NCBI GenBank assembly: GCA_963575745.1
Contig: CAUYUJ010012669.1
Coordinates: 386,501 to 450,500 of the forward strand
Origin: Prorocentrum cordatum
Taxonomy: Eukaryota > Sar > Dinophyceae > Prorocentrales > Prorocentraceae
Length of the DNA: 64,000 nt
Direction: 5' to 3'
The stretch's first letter is position 1; every line of letters starts with the position of its first letter. Below are positions 40,945 to 49,752 of this stretch, in pieces. The notes beneath the pieces are model-generated. The model made no database searches and was not told the origin of the DNA. It worked only from the letters and a program-made list of their open reading frames with translations. Both the position numbers and the translations under genes were made by a program.

Positions 40945-41145
40945 CCCCCTCCTCCTCCTCCTCCTCCTTCTCCTCCTCCTCCTCCTCCTCCTCCTCCTCC
41001 TCCTCCCCCACACCTCTCCTCGCACTCCCCTGCCTGCCCCCCTCCCCCCGCCCCCCGCCCGCCCGACGCCCCCGCCCCCATCGCTGCCCTTGCCCCCCCC
41101 CCTCGCGCCCTCCGCATTGCCCTCGGGCCCGGGGGGGGGCCCATC
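40945..41145. repeat. (CCT)n and poly-C low complexity
   Basis: About 20 CCT triplets, then C-rich sequence. 40615-40945 has no recognised gene. Confidence 0.88.
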
Positions 41146-41198
41146 AGATCAACCCTGGTGATTGGGTGGTCTTGGGGCAACTTTTGAATTCATGCCAT

Positions 41199-41199
<1 letters not shown>

Positions 41200-41232
<33 letters not shown>
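41200..41232. repeat. (TA)n microsatellite
   Basis: TATATA run. 41232-41580 has no recognised gene apart from a G-rich stretch (41500-41590). Confidence 0.9.
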
Positions 41233-41233
<1 letters not shown>

Positions 41234-41584
41234 TATTTTGTAACCTCGAAATTCAACGCGCGATGGCCATGTCAACTAGGCAAAACTTTGACAAACTCGC
41301 GTGACAGGAGGGGCGGAGTGGGAGCGGGTGGTGTAAAAGAGCCGGATTGCAGAGGCGGCGCGGGCTTTTCCTCCGAGCAAGTTTCCAAAGGGTACCCTCG
41401 CATCCTGAAGTTTCGCCTCGCATCTTCCAAAGCCGCCAGCATGACCGACAGCGGAAGGCTTCCAAAGTCCTTGCATCCTTACCGCGCATCCTCATTATAG
41501 GAGGATGAATAGGGCGAGGCGGAGGGGGAGGGGAGGCGGAGGGGAGGGGGAGGATCAGGGGGGGGGATGAGGACGGGGACGAGG

Positions 41585-41760
41585 GTGCTGAGCCCAAGAG
41601 GCTCCAGGAGGCCCAAGAAGAGGCCCCCAGGAAGCCCTCAATGACCCCAAGAAGCCCCAAGAGGCCCCCAAGAGGCCCAAAAGAGGCCCCTACGATGCCC
41701 CAAACCGGCAACCAAGACGCTTCAAAATTGTTTCCAAAAGGCCCCCGAGAGACCCACCAC
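41585..41760 (+). repeat. CCAAGAGGCCCC-type array upstream of the SL relic
   Basis: Degenerate CCCAAGAGGC/CCCCAAGAAGCC units, the same family as the 18 and 26 kb elements. It ends about 35 bp before the relict SL. Confidence 0.7.
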
Positions 41761-41793
41761 GAAATCCCAGCGAACAGTCGAGAGCCCTCTGTC

Positions 41794-41815
41794 ATCGTAG
41801 CCGTTTTGGCTCAAA
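41794..41815 (+). other. Relict dinoflagellate spliced leader
   Basis: ATCGTAGCCGTTTTGGCTCAAA (22 nt; core GTAGCCGTTTTGGCTCAA) matches the 22 nt dinoSL (DCCGTAGCCATTTTGGCTCAAG) at 19 of 22 positions, directly upstream of an ATG in the same orientation. Genomic SLs in front of genes mark reinsertion of trans-spliced mRNA (known for dinoflagellates). Confidence 0.8.
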
Positions 41816-41827
41816 TATTTGTAAGGG

Positions 41828-43231
41828 ATGGATGCCGTCTGCAACGGCTGCAGCAAGCTCTCGTGCGTTGATTGCCGCATTCGGCGCAATTTTAGCAGAT
41901 GGCGATCGAGTAGCTGGGCGCAACTGCCCAACGGCAGCCCGTGGTTGAAGCGCTCGGCTTCTGGTTGTATTGGGTGCGCGGTATGCCAGCGCGCGGCGAC
42001 GATGCATGGGATTGCCTCCGCGCCGGCGCGGATGCGCCCGATCGCCAGTTGCCGTTTGCGAAGCTTTCGCGGGTGCTCCGAGTATCTCCTCAAGAAGCAC
42101 GCACAATCACTTTTTCACAAGGCCATGGCGGCGTCGGCCGACGTGATTGCGGCGGCGCCACCCAAGGAGGAGTTTCAGAGGGTATTGGACCACGTCCAGA
42201 AACACTCCGCAGCTGCTGGCGTTGACGGCATATCTGGCGTTGCAGGCCACAAGAAAATCATGCAGTGCATCTACTGCTTGGCGTTGGGGTCGCAGCGTTT
42301 GGACCAGGAGTTCATCAAGTCTGCTACTGGCATGTGTCTTATTCGCGATGCCCGCAAGGGCAAGTTGTGCGCGCGGTTCGCCATGGTCGACGACAACTTG
42401 AAAGTTCGCAGAGGTATACTTGGCATTGCAAGGGGGCATGGCTCCACGGCCGAGGACACGGCGGAGGCGACGAGCAAAATCTTCGATGAATTTTCCACCG
42501 TCGTCCTGCGCAACAAGCGGAAAATCGTCAACGCCAACGTCAGAAGCAAGATGCGCAAGATCTGCAAGGTGATGGTCCAGGACAGCGCCGGGGACGAAGT
42601 CTTGGCCGCCGAGATACAGCGGAGGAAACTCGTTCGGATGATGGAGCCTCTCACTCCGAACGCGCGCGCCTGCCCCGTCTGCAAGTGCCACGGTGGGCGG
42701 CGCATCCTGACCAGGCCGTGGCACGCCGATGCGCGGATCAGGGAGATTGTCATCCATTTTGCGCATGGCAGGATTTCGCCAGCGCAGTTGGCACAGCACA
42801 GCCCCGACCTCCGAGCCGAGTTCAAGAAGGTTGTCAAGGGCGTCCATCCTGACATCAAGCAGCACTGCGAGAACCTCAGGGCCGCGAAGCACCGCTTCGA
42901 GTCGCTCCAACAGCCTCTTGGGAGAACCTGCAGGTATTTTCTAGCATGCCACGCGTTGATGCTCCGGGTCGCCTGCAAGCGCGCTGGGAAGCCCGCGCAG
43001 CGCGCCAAGCAGTGGTTAACTTGGGTGGCGCAATCCCCCCAGCACACCTTCATGTGCGCCCTCCTTGCCGACGCGGCCGACGAGAGCATGCTGGTCATGC
43101 GGTCCTTCGACGCGGAGACGTTCGACGTGTCGGCGATCGCCAGCCATATTCACGTGTTCCTGGTTCGCATATACGAACTGTTCGGGCCAGCTCGGAAAGC
43201 GCTCGCGCCCCCAGGAGCAGGGGGGCCATAA
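41828..43231 (+). CDS. 467 aa zinc-finger-like protein, intronless, retroposed
   Basis: The ATG at 41828 lies 13 bp after the SL relic. The N-terminus has DGSPWLKR-like NGSPWLKRSASGCIGCAVC, then YLLKKHAQSLFHKAM, giving a C-x2-C … H-x4-H arrangement like a BED-type zinc finger. A central region (RFAMVDDNLKVRRGILGIAR), an inner CPVCKCHGG, and a C-terminal MCALLADAADESMLVMRSFD block follow. From memory this architecture recurs in many dinoflagellate predicted proteins of unknown function, perhaps transposon-related; I cannot confirm a family. There is no membrane span. The whole ORF is free of introns, as expected for a retroposed mRNA, and it has no stop or frameshift, so it may still be expressed. 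It is followed by a GGA tract. Confidence 0.65.
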   Translation: MDAVCNGCSKLSCVDCRIRRNFSRWRSSSWAQLPNGSPWLKRSASGCIGCAVCQRAATMHGIASAPARMRPIASCRLRSFRGCSEYLLKKHAQSLFHKAMAASADVIAAAPPKEEFQRVLDHVQKHSAAAGVDGISGVAGHKKIMQCIYCLALGSQRLDQEFIKSATGMCLIRDARKGKLCARFAMVDDNLKVRRGILGIARGHGSTAEDTAEATSKIFDEFSTVVLRNKRKIVNANVRSKMRKICKVMVQDSAGDEVLAAEIQRRKLVRMMEPLTPNARACPVCKCHGGRRILTRPWHADARIREIVIHFAHGRISPAQLAQHSPDLRAEFKKVVKGVHPDIKQHCENLRAAKHRFESLQQPLGRTCRYFLACHALMLRVACKRAGKPAQRAKQWLTWVAQSPQHTFMCALLADAADESMLVMRSFDAETFDVSAIASHIHVFLVRIYELFGPARKALAPPGAGGP

Positions 43232-43239
43232 TAAACAGA

Positions 43240-43715
43240 CGAGGGGGGCGAGGAGGAGAAGGGAAAGAGGGGGTGGGGGAGCGGGGGGAGGGGGGAATAA
43301 GCCGGCGAGCGGAGCGGGGAGATCGGTTGGCGGAAGGGGCAGGAGGAGGACGGTCGATCGACGCCCAACGCCTCTTCGGTCGTCGTTGCTGGCCGTCGTC
43401 GTCGTCGTCGTCGTCGCGAGCCCTGGCGGGGCGGCTGACGGTGGCGCGGGCGGCCTCCACCGCGCTCGCGCCCGACCGCGTCGTCGGTCGTTCGTCCTTC
43501 CGGGGCCGGGGGGGCCGCGCGCGGCGAGGAGGAGGGGCGAGGCGGAGGAGGGCGGGGGGAGGGGGGGGTGGGCGGCGGGGGGAGGAGGAGGGCGAGGACG
43601 AGGAGGGGCGATGAGGACGAGGAGGACGACGAGGAGGAGGACGAGGAGGAGGAGGAGGAGGAGGAGGAGGAGGAGGGGGGAGGAGGACGAGGAGGAGGAG
43701 GAGGTTTTTCTTGGT
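43240..43715. repeat. GGGGA and (GGA)n low-complexity tract
   Basis: Purine-rich on the + strand with a short (GTC)n run near 43390. Predicted peptides on both strands are artefacts. Confidence 0.82.
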
Positions 43716-43751
43716 GCAAAGCGGACCCCTCTTCAGGATATACTCGTTCGA

Positions 43752-44109
43752 TGATGGCATTCCTCCAGAAGCCGCTGGTGTGGGTACTCGACGGCAAGGC
43801 GTATTCGCTGGGCAGCCCGTCTGATTTAGATATTGATCAGAGTTTCGATCACATGAAGTCGTGGATCAAGTTAGCTAGAGAGGAGGTCCGGGCTGAGTTT
43901 CCCGATTTCGAAATCGCGCAGGCCTTCTCGATATTCTGCACGAGCGGGGCGATCGCGCAGAGTCACCTCAACGAGTTCGACAAGAGGTGCAAGCGATTGA
44001 GCCTCTTCTCTGGGGTCGATGCGGAGTATCTGAAGCAGCAGATCCTGCGGATCAGGCCCCTGGCAATCCTCGAGGCGAGGTCCAAGCTGAAAGCGACCAG
44101 GAGGCATGG
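43752..44109 (+). CDS. Hypothetical two-exon gene, exon 1
   Basis: ATG at 43752 or 43755 (MMAFLQKPLVWVLDGKAYSL). About 119 residues: an N-terminal hydrophobic strand-like segment, then a mainly helical region (DQSFDHMKSWIKLAREEVRA, HLNEFDKRCKRLSLF, LKQQILRIRPLAILEARSKL). It ends CATGG|GTAAGC, a consensus-like donor in phase 2 that joins cleanly to GCCAG|GGGGATG at 44903/44904, giving …RRHGGMSAVSPNQE…. With exon 2 the product is about 285 residues. The family is not recognised. The helical, charged composition suggests a soluble protein. Confidence 0.5.
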
Positions 44110-44903
44110 GTAAGCGTGCTCACTCGGATCGGCGGGTCCAGACAGCGCGATAGCTCGGCAGTGATCGCGTGCGATGTCTTGTGGAAGGTTGTATCTGATG
44201 CATGCGCTCGTCGCGCCCTCCGGCGCGCCCTTCTGCTGGCCAGAATAAGGCAAACGTGGGTTCGTGGCCCCAGGGCGCGTCGCCGAAGGCCCCGCCGGCG
44301 CAGTTCGCATGAGCATCCCCCGCCCAGCACAGCGTTTCGTGGCCCCATGGGGAGCTCCACTGGAGGCCCCAGTGGTGCAGTTCGCACGCTTCTCCCCTGC
44401 AGCATAGCGTTTCGTGGCCTAATATGGGGTTCCACCGAAGGCCCCAGTGGTGCAGTTCGCATGCGTCCGCGCCACACATGTCGGCGCACCCCTCGCGTTT
44501 CGCGACCCCATGGGGAGCCCCCCCCCCCCTCGCTCGTCCCACCTGCCCGCGGTATTCGCACTTGCATATGGTCGGGTCCGCCGCCAGTCTAATTTTCTTG
44601 TGGCATTTGGAGCTATCGTGGCGTTGTCCCACGGTCGGCGGATGCGCTTCTCGGAGTTTCTGGAGGCCGCCGCGCGAGCAGACGTCGTCGGTTGTGACGA
44701 GGCAGCGACCTATACGAAACCTATCTCTACAAGACGGAGTTAGAGCCCTGGCGGGAAGGGGGGCGGGGGGCCTGGAAGGGCACCAGGGCCCAGCTGGGGC
44801 AGTGATGTTCGGCGCCTCTGACGCGCGGCCACGCCGTGCTCGGCGGTGCGGATTGGTTGATTTTTGTTTGCTCGAGTTCGGGCGTGGAGCAAACGTTCGC
44901 CAG
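44110..44903 (+). other. GT-AG intron (794 bp) containing repeat cassette B
   Basis: Starts GTAAGC and ends CGCCAG. Phase and frame agree on both sides. It contains the cassette at 44255-44601. Confidence 0.5.
44255..44601 (+). repeat. Repeat cassette B (about 4 core units)
   Basis: TTCGTGGCCCC core units at about 44261, 44335 and 44412 plus a partial copy, then the conserved right end GCACTTGCATATGGTCGGGTCC … TTTTCTTG. The left end with CGTTTTGAA is missing. Confidence 0.7.
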
Positions 44904-45402
44904 GGGGATGAGCGCGGTGAGCCCGAATCAGGAAAAATGCAACACGTTCACAGAATGGGCGCACTGGAAAGTCAAGGTCGACGCTGCCCGGGACCCCGTT
45001 GATGACCTGATCGACAGGGCTCAGAAAATATGGGTGAGACGGTACGGTGCTTCGCGGCAATTCTCGAACAGGCCCCCCAGGGTCGACAAGGGCATGGTGC
45101 GGGGCATGCAGCCTGGGACCGAGGCTGCATTCAGGCATGCCCGACGATCGGCAGGTGCGTCGGCCAACTCGACCGAGACCATGAACATGCCGATCGACCA
45201 GATCATCAACGACATCCACGTTGACGGGTGGGGCGACGCCCACGAGAAGGAGGCCGAGTTCGCTCGGAAGAAGAGGGGCAAACGCCAGATCATGGCCATG
45301 CGCGACGGCCTCTTGACGGATGCGGAGATCACGCCCGACATTCGCGAGCGAGGCCTCGCCGAAGATCGCGCAGCAGTGGAGCGCGCGTCGGGGGTCAAAT
45401 GA
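44904..45402 (+). CDS. Hypothetical two-exon gene, exon 2
   Basis: About 165 residues from the acceptor at 44903 to TGA. Reads MSAVSPNQEKCNTFTEWAHW, DDLIDRAQKIWVRRYGASRQ, a basic stretch, MNMPIDQIINDIHVDG, and a highly charged C-terminus (EKEAEFARKKRGKRQIMAMR … DIRERGLAEDRAAVERAS). Lys/Arg/Glu alternation suggests coiled-coil or nucleic-acid contact, but no domain is recognised. The ATG at 44909 could also be a start if the intron model is wrong. Followed by GGGGA-rich sequence to about 45480. Confidence 0.5.
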
Positions 45403-45409
45403 GGGGGAC

Positions 45410-46260
45410 GGGGGCAGGGGGGATGCGGAAGTGAGGGGGCGGAGGAGCGAGGAGGAGAGGAGGGGGGATGGGGCGGGAGTGTAATTAATTAACAGCGCCA
45501 ACAAGTTGCACTAGGGAAACGTCTTCGGAGCCCCAGAAGCTCCGCAAGTTTCAGCTACCAGGCACGAGCCTGATGTTTGAAAACGTTGGCCACGTTCAAA
45601 ATCGGAAACTGTTCACCCGGGGCCCTCCCTGATCCCGTCGGGCGAACAGATGATAGGGGGGGGGGGGGGAGGAAAGGAGAGGCGGAACAACATAAGGGAA
45701 AACAATGCCTTGCGACGCGCTGGCGCCCACCCAGGATGGGCCGGCGCGCCCAGCCGACAGCGCTCAGCAATGCCCCCCGGCCCTGGAGGAGGGGGCGCTG
45801 GGGGGAGGAGGAGGGGCGGGATGCCATCATCGCTATCGTCATCATCGTCATCATCGCCATCATCATAACCATCACCCCGCCCTCCCTTCCCATCCGGGCC
45901 TCTGCCCTCCGCGCATCGTCACATTCGTCAGCATGCGATGCTTGTGCATCCCTCGCGTGGTTCGTGGCCCCATGCATAGGGATGTCCGCCGAATGCGTCA
46001 GGCTACTTTGAGACGCAGCATACCCTGGGACAACAAACGGCCATGACAGAACATACCCATGGAAGCCCACACTATCCGAACACAACCAACTACCCTAAGC
46101 TGACACTTATCACAAGACAACGCACTAACTCGGGGGACCACATTCTACCTTCATAAAACAAGCTACCACGCGAGAACACACTACCCTAATGAACCTCGAC
46201 CCCCAGCGACAATAAAGCGCCGCAAGTCGTGGCATGCGCCAGAGAGCTGCCCTTCTCCAG
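45410..46260. other. Low complexity and no recognised gene
   Basis: GGGGA tract (45410-45480), G-run near 45655, (ATC)n around 45825-45880. 46000-46200 is comparatively A-rich with no feature. TTCGTGGCCCCATGCATAGG at 45959 is an isolated fragment related to the cassette core. Confidence 0.55.
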
Positions 46261-46336
46261 GGCGTCGGTGCGATAGCGCGAGGATTGCCGCAGGTGGCGC
46301 GCCGCGGGGCGCGATGCGCGAAGTTAGGCGACCTAG
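46261..46336. mobile_element. Fragment of the CTAGGTCACC MITE
   Basis: Right-hand part only: GCGCGATGCGCGAAGTTAGG then CGACCTAG. Confidence 0.55.
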
Positions 46337-46409
46337 ATCACAACTGATGTATATTATGCTGGCAGAATATATTTTCTTTGAGCCTCGCAACAAGGGTTCC
46401 AGTAGCAGA

Positions 46410-46655
46410 GAAGGTTAGACGCGCCACTCGGCCCGAGGACAGGGCTGATGCTCGAACGCGAACGGAGCTCAGGAAGCTGTCGAAGGCGGTCGGGGGGTCA
46501 CCGCCGACCTGCGACGACTTAGTCGGGCAGAAGTACGTCATGGACGAGGCAGTGGCCGACGCGCGCGCGCCGTTCCTGCCGAGGTGGCGGCTCGCGCTGG
46601 CCACGTCCGCCGCGGAGGCAGGCGTGATTGTCGCCCACGACCCCGGGCTGCTCAA
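46410..46655 (+). CDS. Possible exon, unknown protein
   Basis: Reads KVRRATRPEDRADARTRTEL, then PPTCDDLVGQKYVMDEAVAD and RWRLALATSAAEAGVIVAHD. The composition is protein-like, and GTAGCAGAG|AAG at 46408 is a possible acceptor. The frame stays open to 47016 but turns Gly/Arg-rich after about 46680. No family is recognised and no partner exon is identified. It may be an upstream exon of the 47.3 kb or methyltransferase segments, but nothing ties them together. Confidence 0.3.
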
Positions 46656-47275
46656 GCCGCGCGATCCCAGGCCGGCCAGGAAGGGGGGGAGGGGGAGTGC
46701 GATGTCGGGGGGCACCTGGGCGCGGCGCGCCATCGAGCGCAAGCACTTCTGCATCCAACCCCGACGTTTCGGCTCCGTATCCCCATTTCTCCTTCCCCGG
46801 GGCTTCGGCGCCGGCGACCTGCGCGGCAGAAACGTGGGCGGGGGAAGGGGGCGTGGGAGCATGTCGCATTCAGTCAACCTGCATAATAATAATAATAAGA
46901 AGGGTGGGCGATTTTCCCACGGGCACCCTTGCATCCTTAGTTGCCTTGCGCCCTCAAGTTTTGCAGCTTGGCAGAACGTCAGCAATCTTATCGCGCATCT
47001 GTTGCATCCGGGTTGACTGCGTGCAACGCCAGGGGACAAGCTTTCACGCAAGGGTGGGGGGTGGGGGGGATTGGCGAGGGGTAACCTAGGGGGATGCCCA
47101 GTCGTAGTGGGCGGGCGCGCAAAAATGGCAAGGTTCAGTTATACCCACCGGTCGTTGGAAGTATGTATTTTTTGATCCCCAGACCCAAATCTACTTTAAG
47201 CGCCTTCCTACTTCAACAATCGATGGTCACCTACGTTCATCGCATCCCACTTGGGCGGGCCGAAGCCCAATCTAC

Positions 47276-47620
47276 TTGAACCGCCTTCCTACTTCATGTG
47301 TCTACCGACTTCTTTCGGCCGGTGGGTATCGCGATTCGTGGGCGGCCCTAGGTTGGGCGGCAATCCTGCGCGGTGCCATCGCGATTTCCGCCGCGGCTTT
47401 CAAGGGCAGCGACGGGCCGTGCATCAAGTACATGAGTGCGTTGCGACTTTCGCGACGGGTTTGCATTTCCGACGATTTCAGGGCTCGGCACATGGATAAG
47501 GCCACCCTGGTTGAGCACGCGGTGGCGGACATGGGCGCCACGAAATTCAAGTTGATCGATTGGGATGATTACTGTGTTCAGAAGGGCAGGAAGTTTGTTG
47601 GCGTTGGCGACGTCGGCTGA
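47276..47620 (+). CDS. Possible C-terminal exon, unknown protein
   Basis: An open frame ending TGA reads AILRGAIAISAAAFKGSDGP, CISDDFRARHMDKATLVEHA and VADMGATKFKLIDWDDYCVQ. Balanced composition, so probably coding. The 5' boundary is uncertain because 47177-47300 contains two diverged copies of a CTACTT(T/G)AA…CGCCTTCCTACTTCA segment. No motif is recognised. 46660-47270 and 47620-47850 have nothing else identifiable. Confidence 0.35.
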   Translation: MNRLPTSCVYRLLSAGGYRDSWAALGWAAILRGAIAISAAAFKGSDGPCIKYMSALRLSRRVCISDDFRARHMDKATLVEHAVADMGATKFKLIDWDDYCVQKGRKFVGVGDVG

Positions 47621-47852
47621 TACGGCGCACCGATCTCATGATTTCCCAGCTGGGTCGTCACTCACGGGGCCCGAGTTCATATCTCGTTTCCCGCGTGTTG
47701 ACGAATCGAGCTCTCGGTATGGCGTCGGTGGTATTTTGAATTTCTGATGTGTAGGCGTTGCAAGCAGCGCTGCGCAGGCACGCTCGAGGTGGGGCCACGG
47801 GGTGCCGCGAAAACACAGCGTGGCGGGGTTTGTCTATTGTTGTAACTGTGGC

Positions 47853-48021
47853 CTAGGTCACCCCCAGACAGAGGCGCGAAGATAACCGCGCTTCGCGCTT
47901 CGTCGTCTGGGCAAGAGCGGGATTCGTTCCCCATCAGGGCGGCGCGACGGCGCAAGGGCGCGACGAGGAAAACCGCGCGTCGCGCATCGCGCACCGCGAT
48001 GCGCGACGCCATGTGACCTGG
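47853..48021. mobile_element. MITE-like element, second copy
   Basis: Left end CTAGGTCACC, right end diverged (ATGTGACCTGG). The interior shares GAAGATAACCGCGCTTCGCG and GCGATGCGCG with the 28466-28626 copy. Confidence 0.65.
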
Positions 48022-48234
48022 GGTAGCTCTTCCCCTCCCCCATCCAGGCCCGCTCTTCACAACCGCGGGACAACTGCAATAATAACGCGATCCTTACGGG
48101 AAATGGAGGAGGAGGAGGAGGAGAGGGCGAGGAGGGGGAGAAATGGGAACAACAATGATGACGAACCAAAAATGGGGGGAGATGCCGCTGGAGGACACAA
48201 CTTCTTCTAGACTCTCTGGGGACTGCGGGTGCCT

Positions 48235-48390
48235 CTGAAGGGCCGCTTTGGGCCTCGGGGGCCCCGCGGATGGCTTCGGCGCGCAGGGGGCGCCCAGGAT
48301 CTGGCGCGAGAGCTCCGGGGGGCGAAATCCAAGCCGATTGTGACCCAAAAACCAGCCCCGTCGAGCGTGTCCAGAAGTGTTGCGTTCAAC
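48235..48390 (-). repeat. Dispersed repeat (CAAAATCGGCTTGGATTTCG family)
   Basis: In minus orientation it matches 59870-60020 and 60430-60580 on the + strand, with a diverged copy near 51655-51845 on the minus strand. Shared landmarks are the ATCGG(C/T)TTGGATTTCG block, CTCTCGCGC and the GGGCCATCC region. Confidence 0.6.
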
Positions 48391-48639
48391 CGTGGAGCGG
48401 GCAATCCTCCTCGACGCAGTTGCAGTGGCAGTCGTAGCTCATCCGCGGAAGATCGCGAGATCCTGGCGGTCGGCAGGGCACGGGGCGAAGGGGGGCCAGC
48501 GGTCTGAACGTCACATCCCTTCCGAACCCGCACCCTTCTCTCCCCGCCCCCCTGCCCCTCGTTCCTTGCACATCCCCCCCCCCTCTCCACCCCCTCCGCA
48601 CTTTCTCGAGAACCGCCGCGCCCCTGAGCTCCCTGGTGG

Positions 48640-49540
48640 GCCGCTAGCTAGGTTGGTGGAGCCACCGAGCGCTGAGAGAGGGCCCAGAGGCTTCCATCCC
48701 CGAGCTCTCAACGCTCGGCGGCGTCGCCGACCGATGAGGGCTGCCGCCGCCGAGCGCTGAGGGGGGAGGCCCGGGGGGGGGAGGCGCCCGCCCCCGAGCT
48801 CCCAACACTCGGCGGCGTCGCCGATCGTTGAGTGGGCTGGATCGGCGACGCCGCCGAGCGTTGAGGGGGGTCCCCGATGCGTCCACCCCCGGGCTCTCAA
48901 CATCGCTGGCGTCGCCGATCGTTGAGAAAGCCCAGTCGGTGACGCCACCCCCGAGCTCTCAACGCTCGGCGGCGTCGCCGATCTCTGAGGGCCCGATCGG
49001 TGACGCTCGCCGAGCTCTCAACACTCGGCGGCGTCGCCGATCGCTGAGGCGTCGCCGATCGTCGCTGATTGAGGAGAGGGCCGGATCGGTGGCCCCTCCG
49101 AACGTTGAGAGCTCCGGGGCTGCCACCCCCGAGCTCTCAACGCTCGGCGGCGCCGCCGAACGTTGAGAGCCCCGGGGTAAGGCGTCGTCCAGACGCCACC
49201 CCCGGGCTCTCAACACTCGACCCTCTCCCATGACCTCTCTACCCCGGGGCTCTCAACGTTCGGCGGCGCCGCCGAGCGTTGAGAGCTCGGGGGTGGCAGC
49301 CCCGGAGCTCTCAACGTTCGGAGGGGCCACCGATCCGGCCCTCGGCGACGCCGCCGAGTGTTGAGAGCTCGGGGGTGGAGTCGCAGATCGGGCTCTCTCA
49401 ACGATCGGCGACGCCGGCGATGTTGAGAGCCCGGGGGTGGACGCATCGGGGATCCCCCTCAACGCTCGGCGGCGTCGCCGATCCAGCCCACTCAGCGATC
49501 GGCGACGCCGCCGAGTGTTGAGAGCTCCGGGGTGGGCTCC
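48640..49540. repeat. Array of GAGCTCTCAACG / CGTTGAGAGC half-palindromes
   Basis: Twenty or more short units GAGCTCTCAACGCTCGGCGG and CGTCGCCGATC, in both orientations, make a 0.9 kb field of overlapping inverted repeats. Open frames on both strands here are repeat artefacts. Confidence 0.8.
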
Positions 49541-49543
49541 TCC

Positions 49544-49546
<3 letters not shown>

Positions 49547-49615
<69 letters not shown>

Positions 49616-49625
49616 GCTCTCTCTC
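49547..49625. repeat. (CT)n microsatellite
   Basis: Nearly pure CT repeat bordering the previous array. Poly-C triplets follow at 49690-49720. Confidence 0.9.
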
Positions 49626-49752
49626 AAGCCACCCCCTTCGAGATCAGATATCCTCCAGAACGAAACATTCTCCTAGAGCACACTGGGGCGCCCCCGCCCC
49701 CGCCCCCGCCCCCCCTTCCCCCGCCCTCGCCATTTTTCTGGCCCCGACGCAG

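Noticed and set aside
42107-42910. 267-codon minus-strand ORF
   Set aside because: Shadow of the + strand 467-codon gene. The + frame has the SL relic, ATG and motifs.
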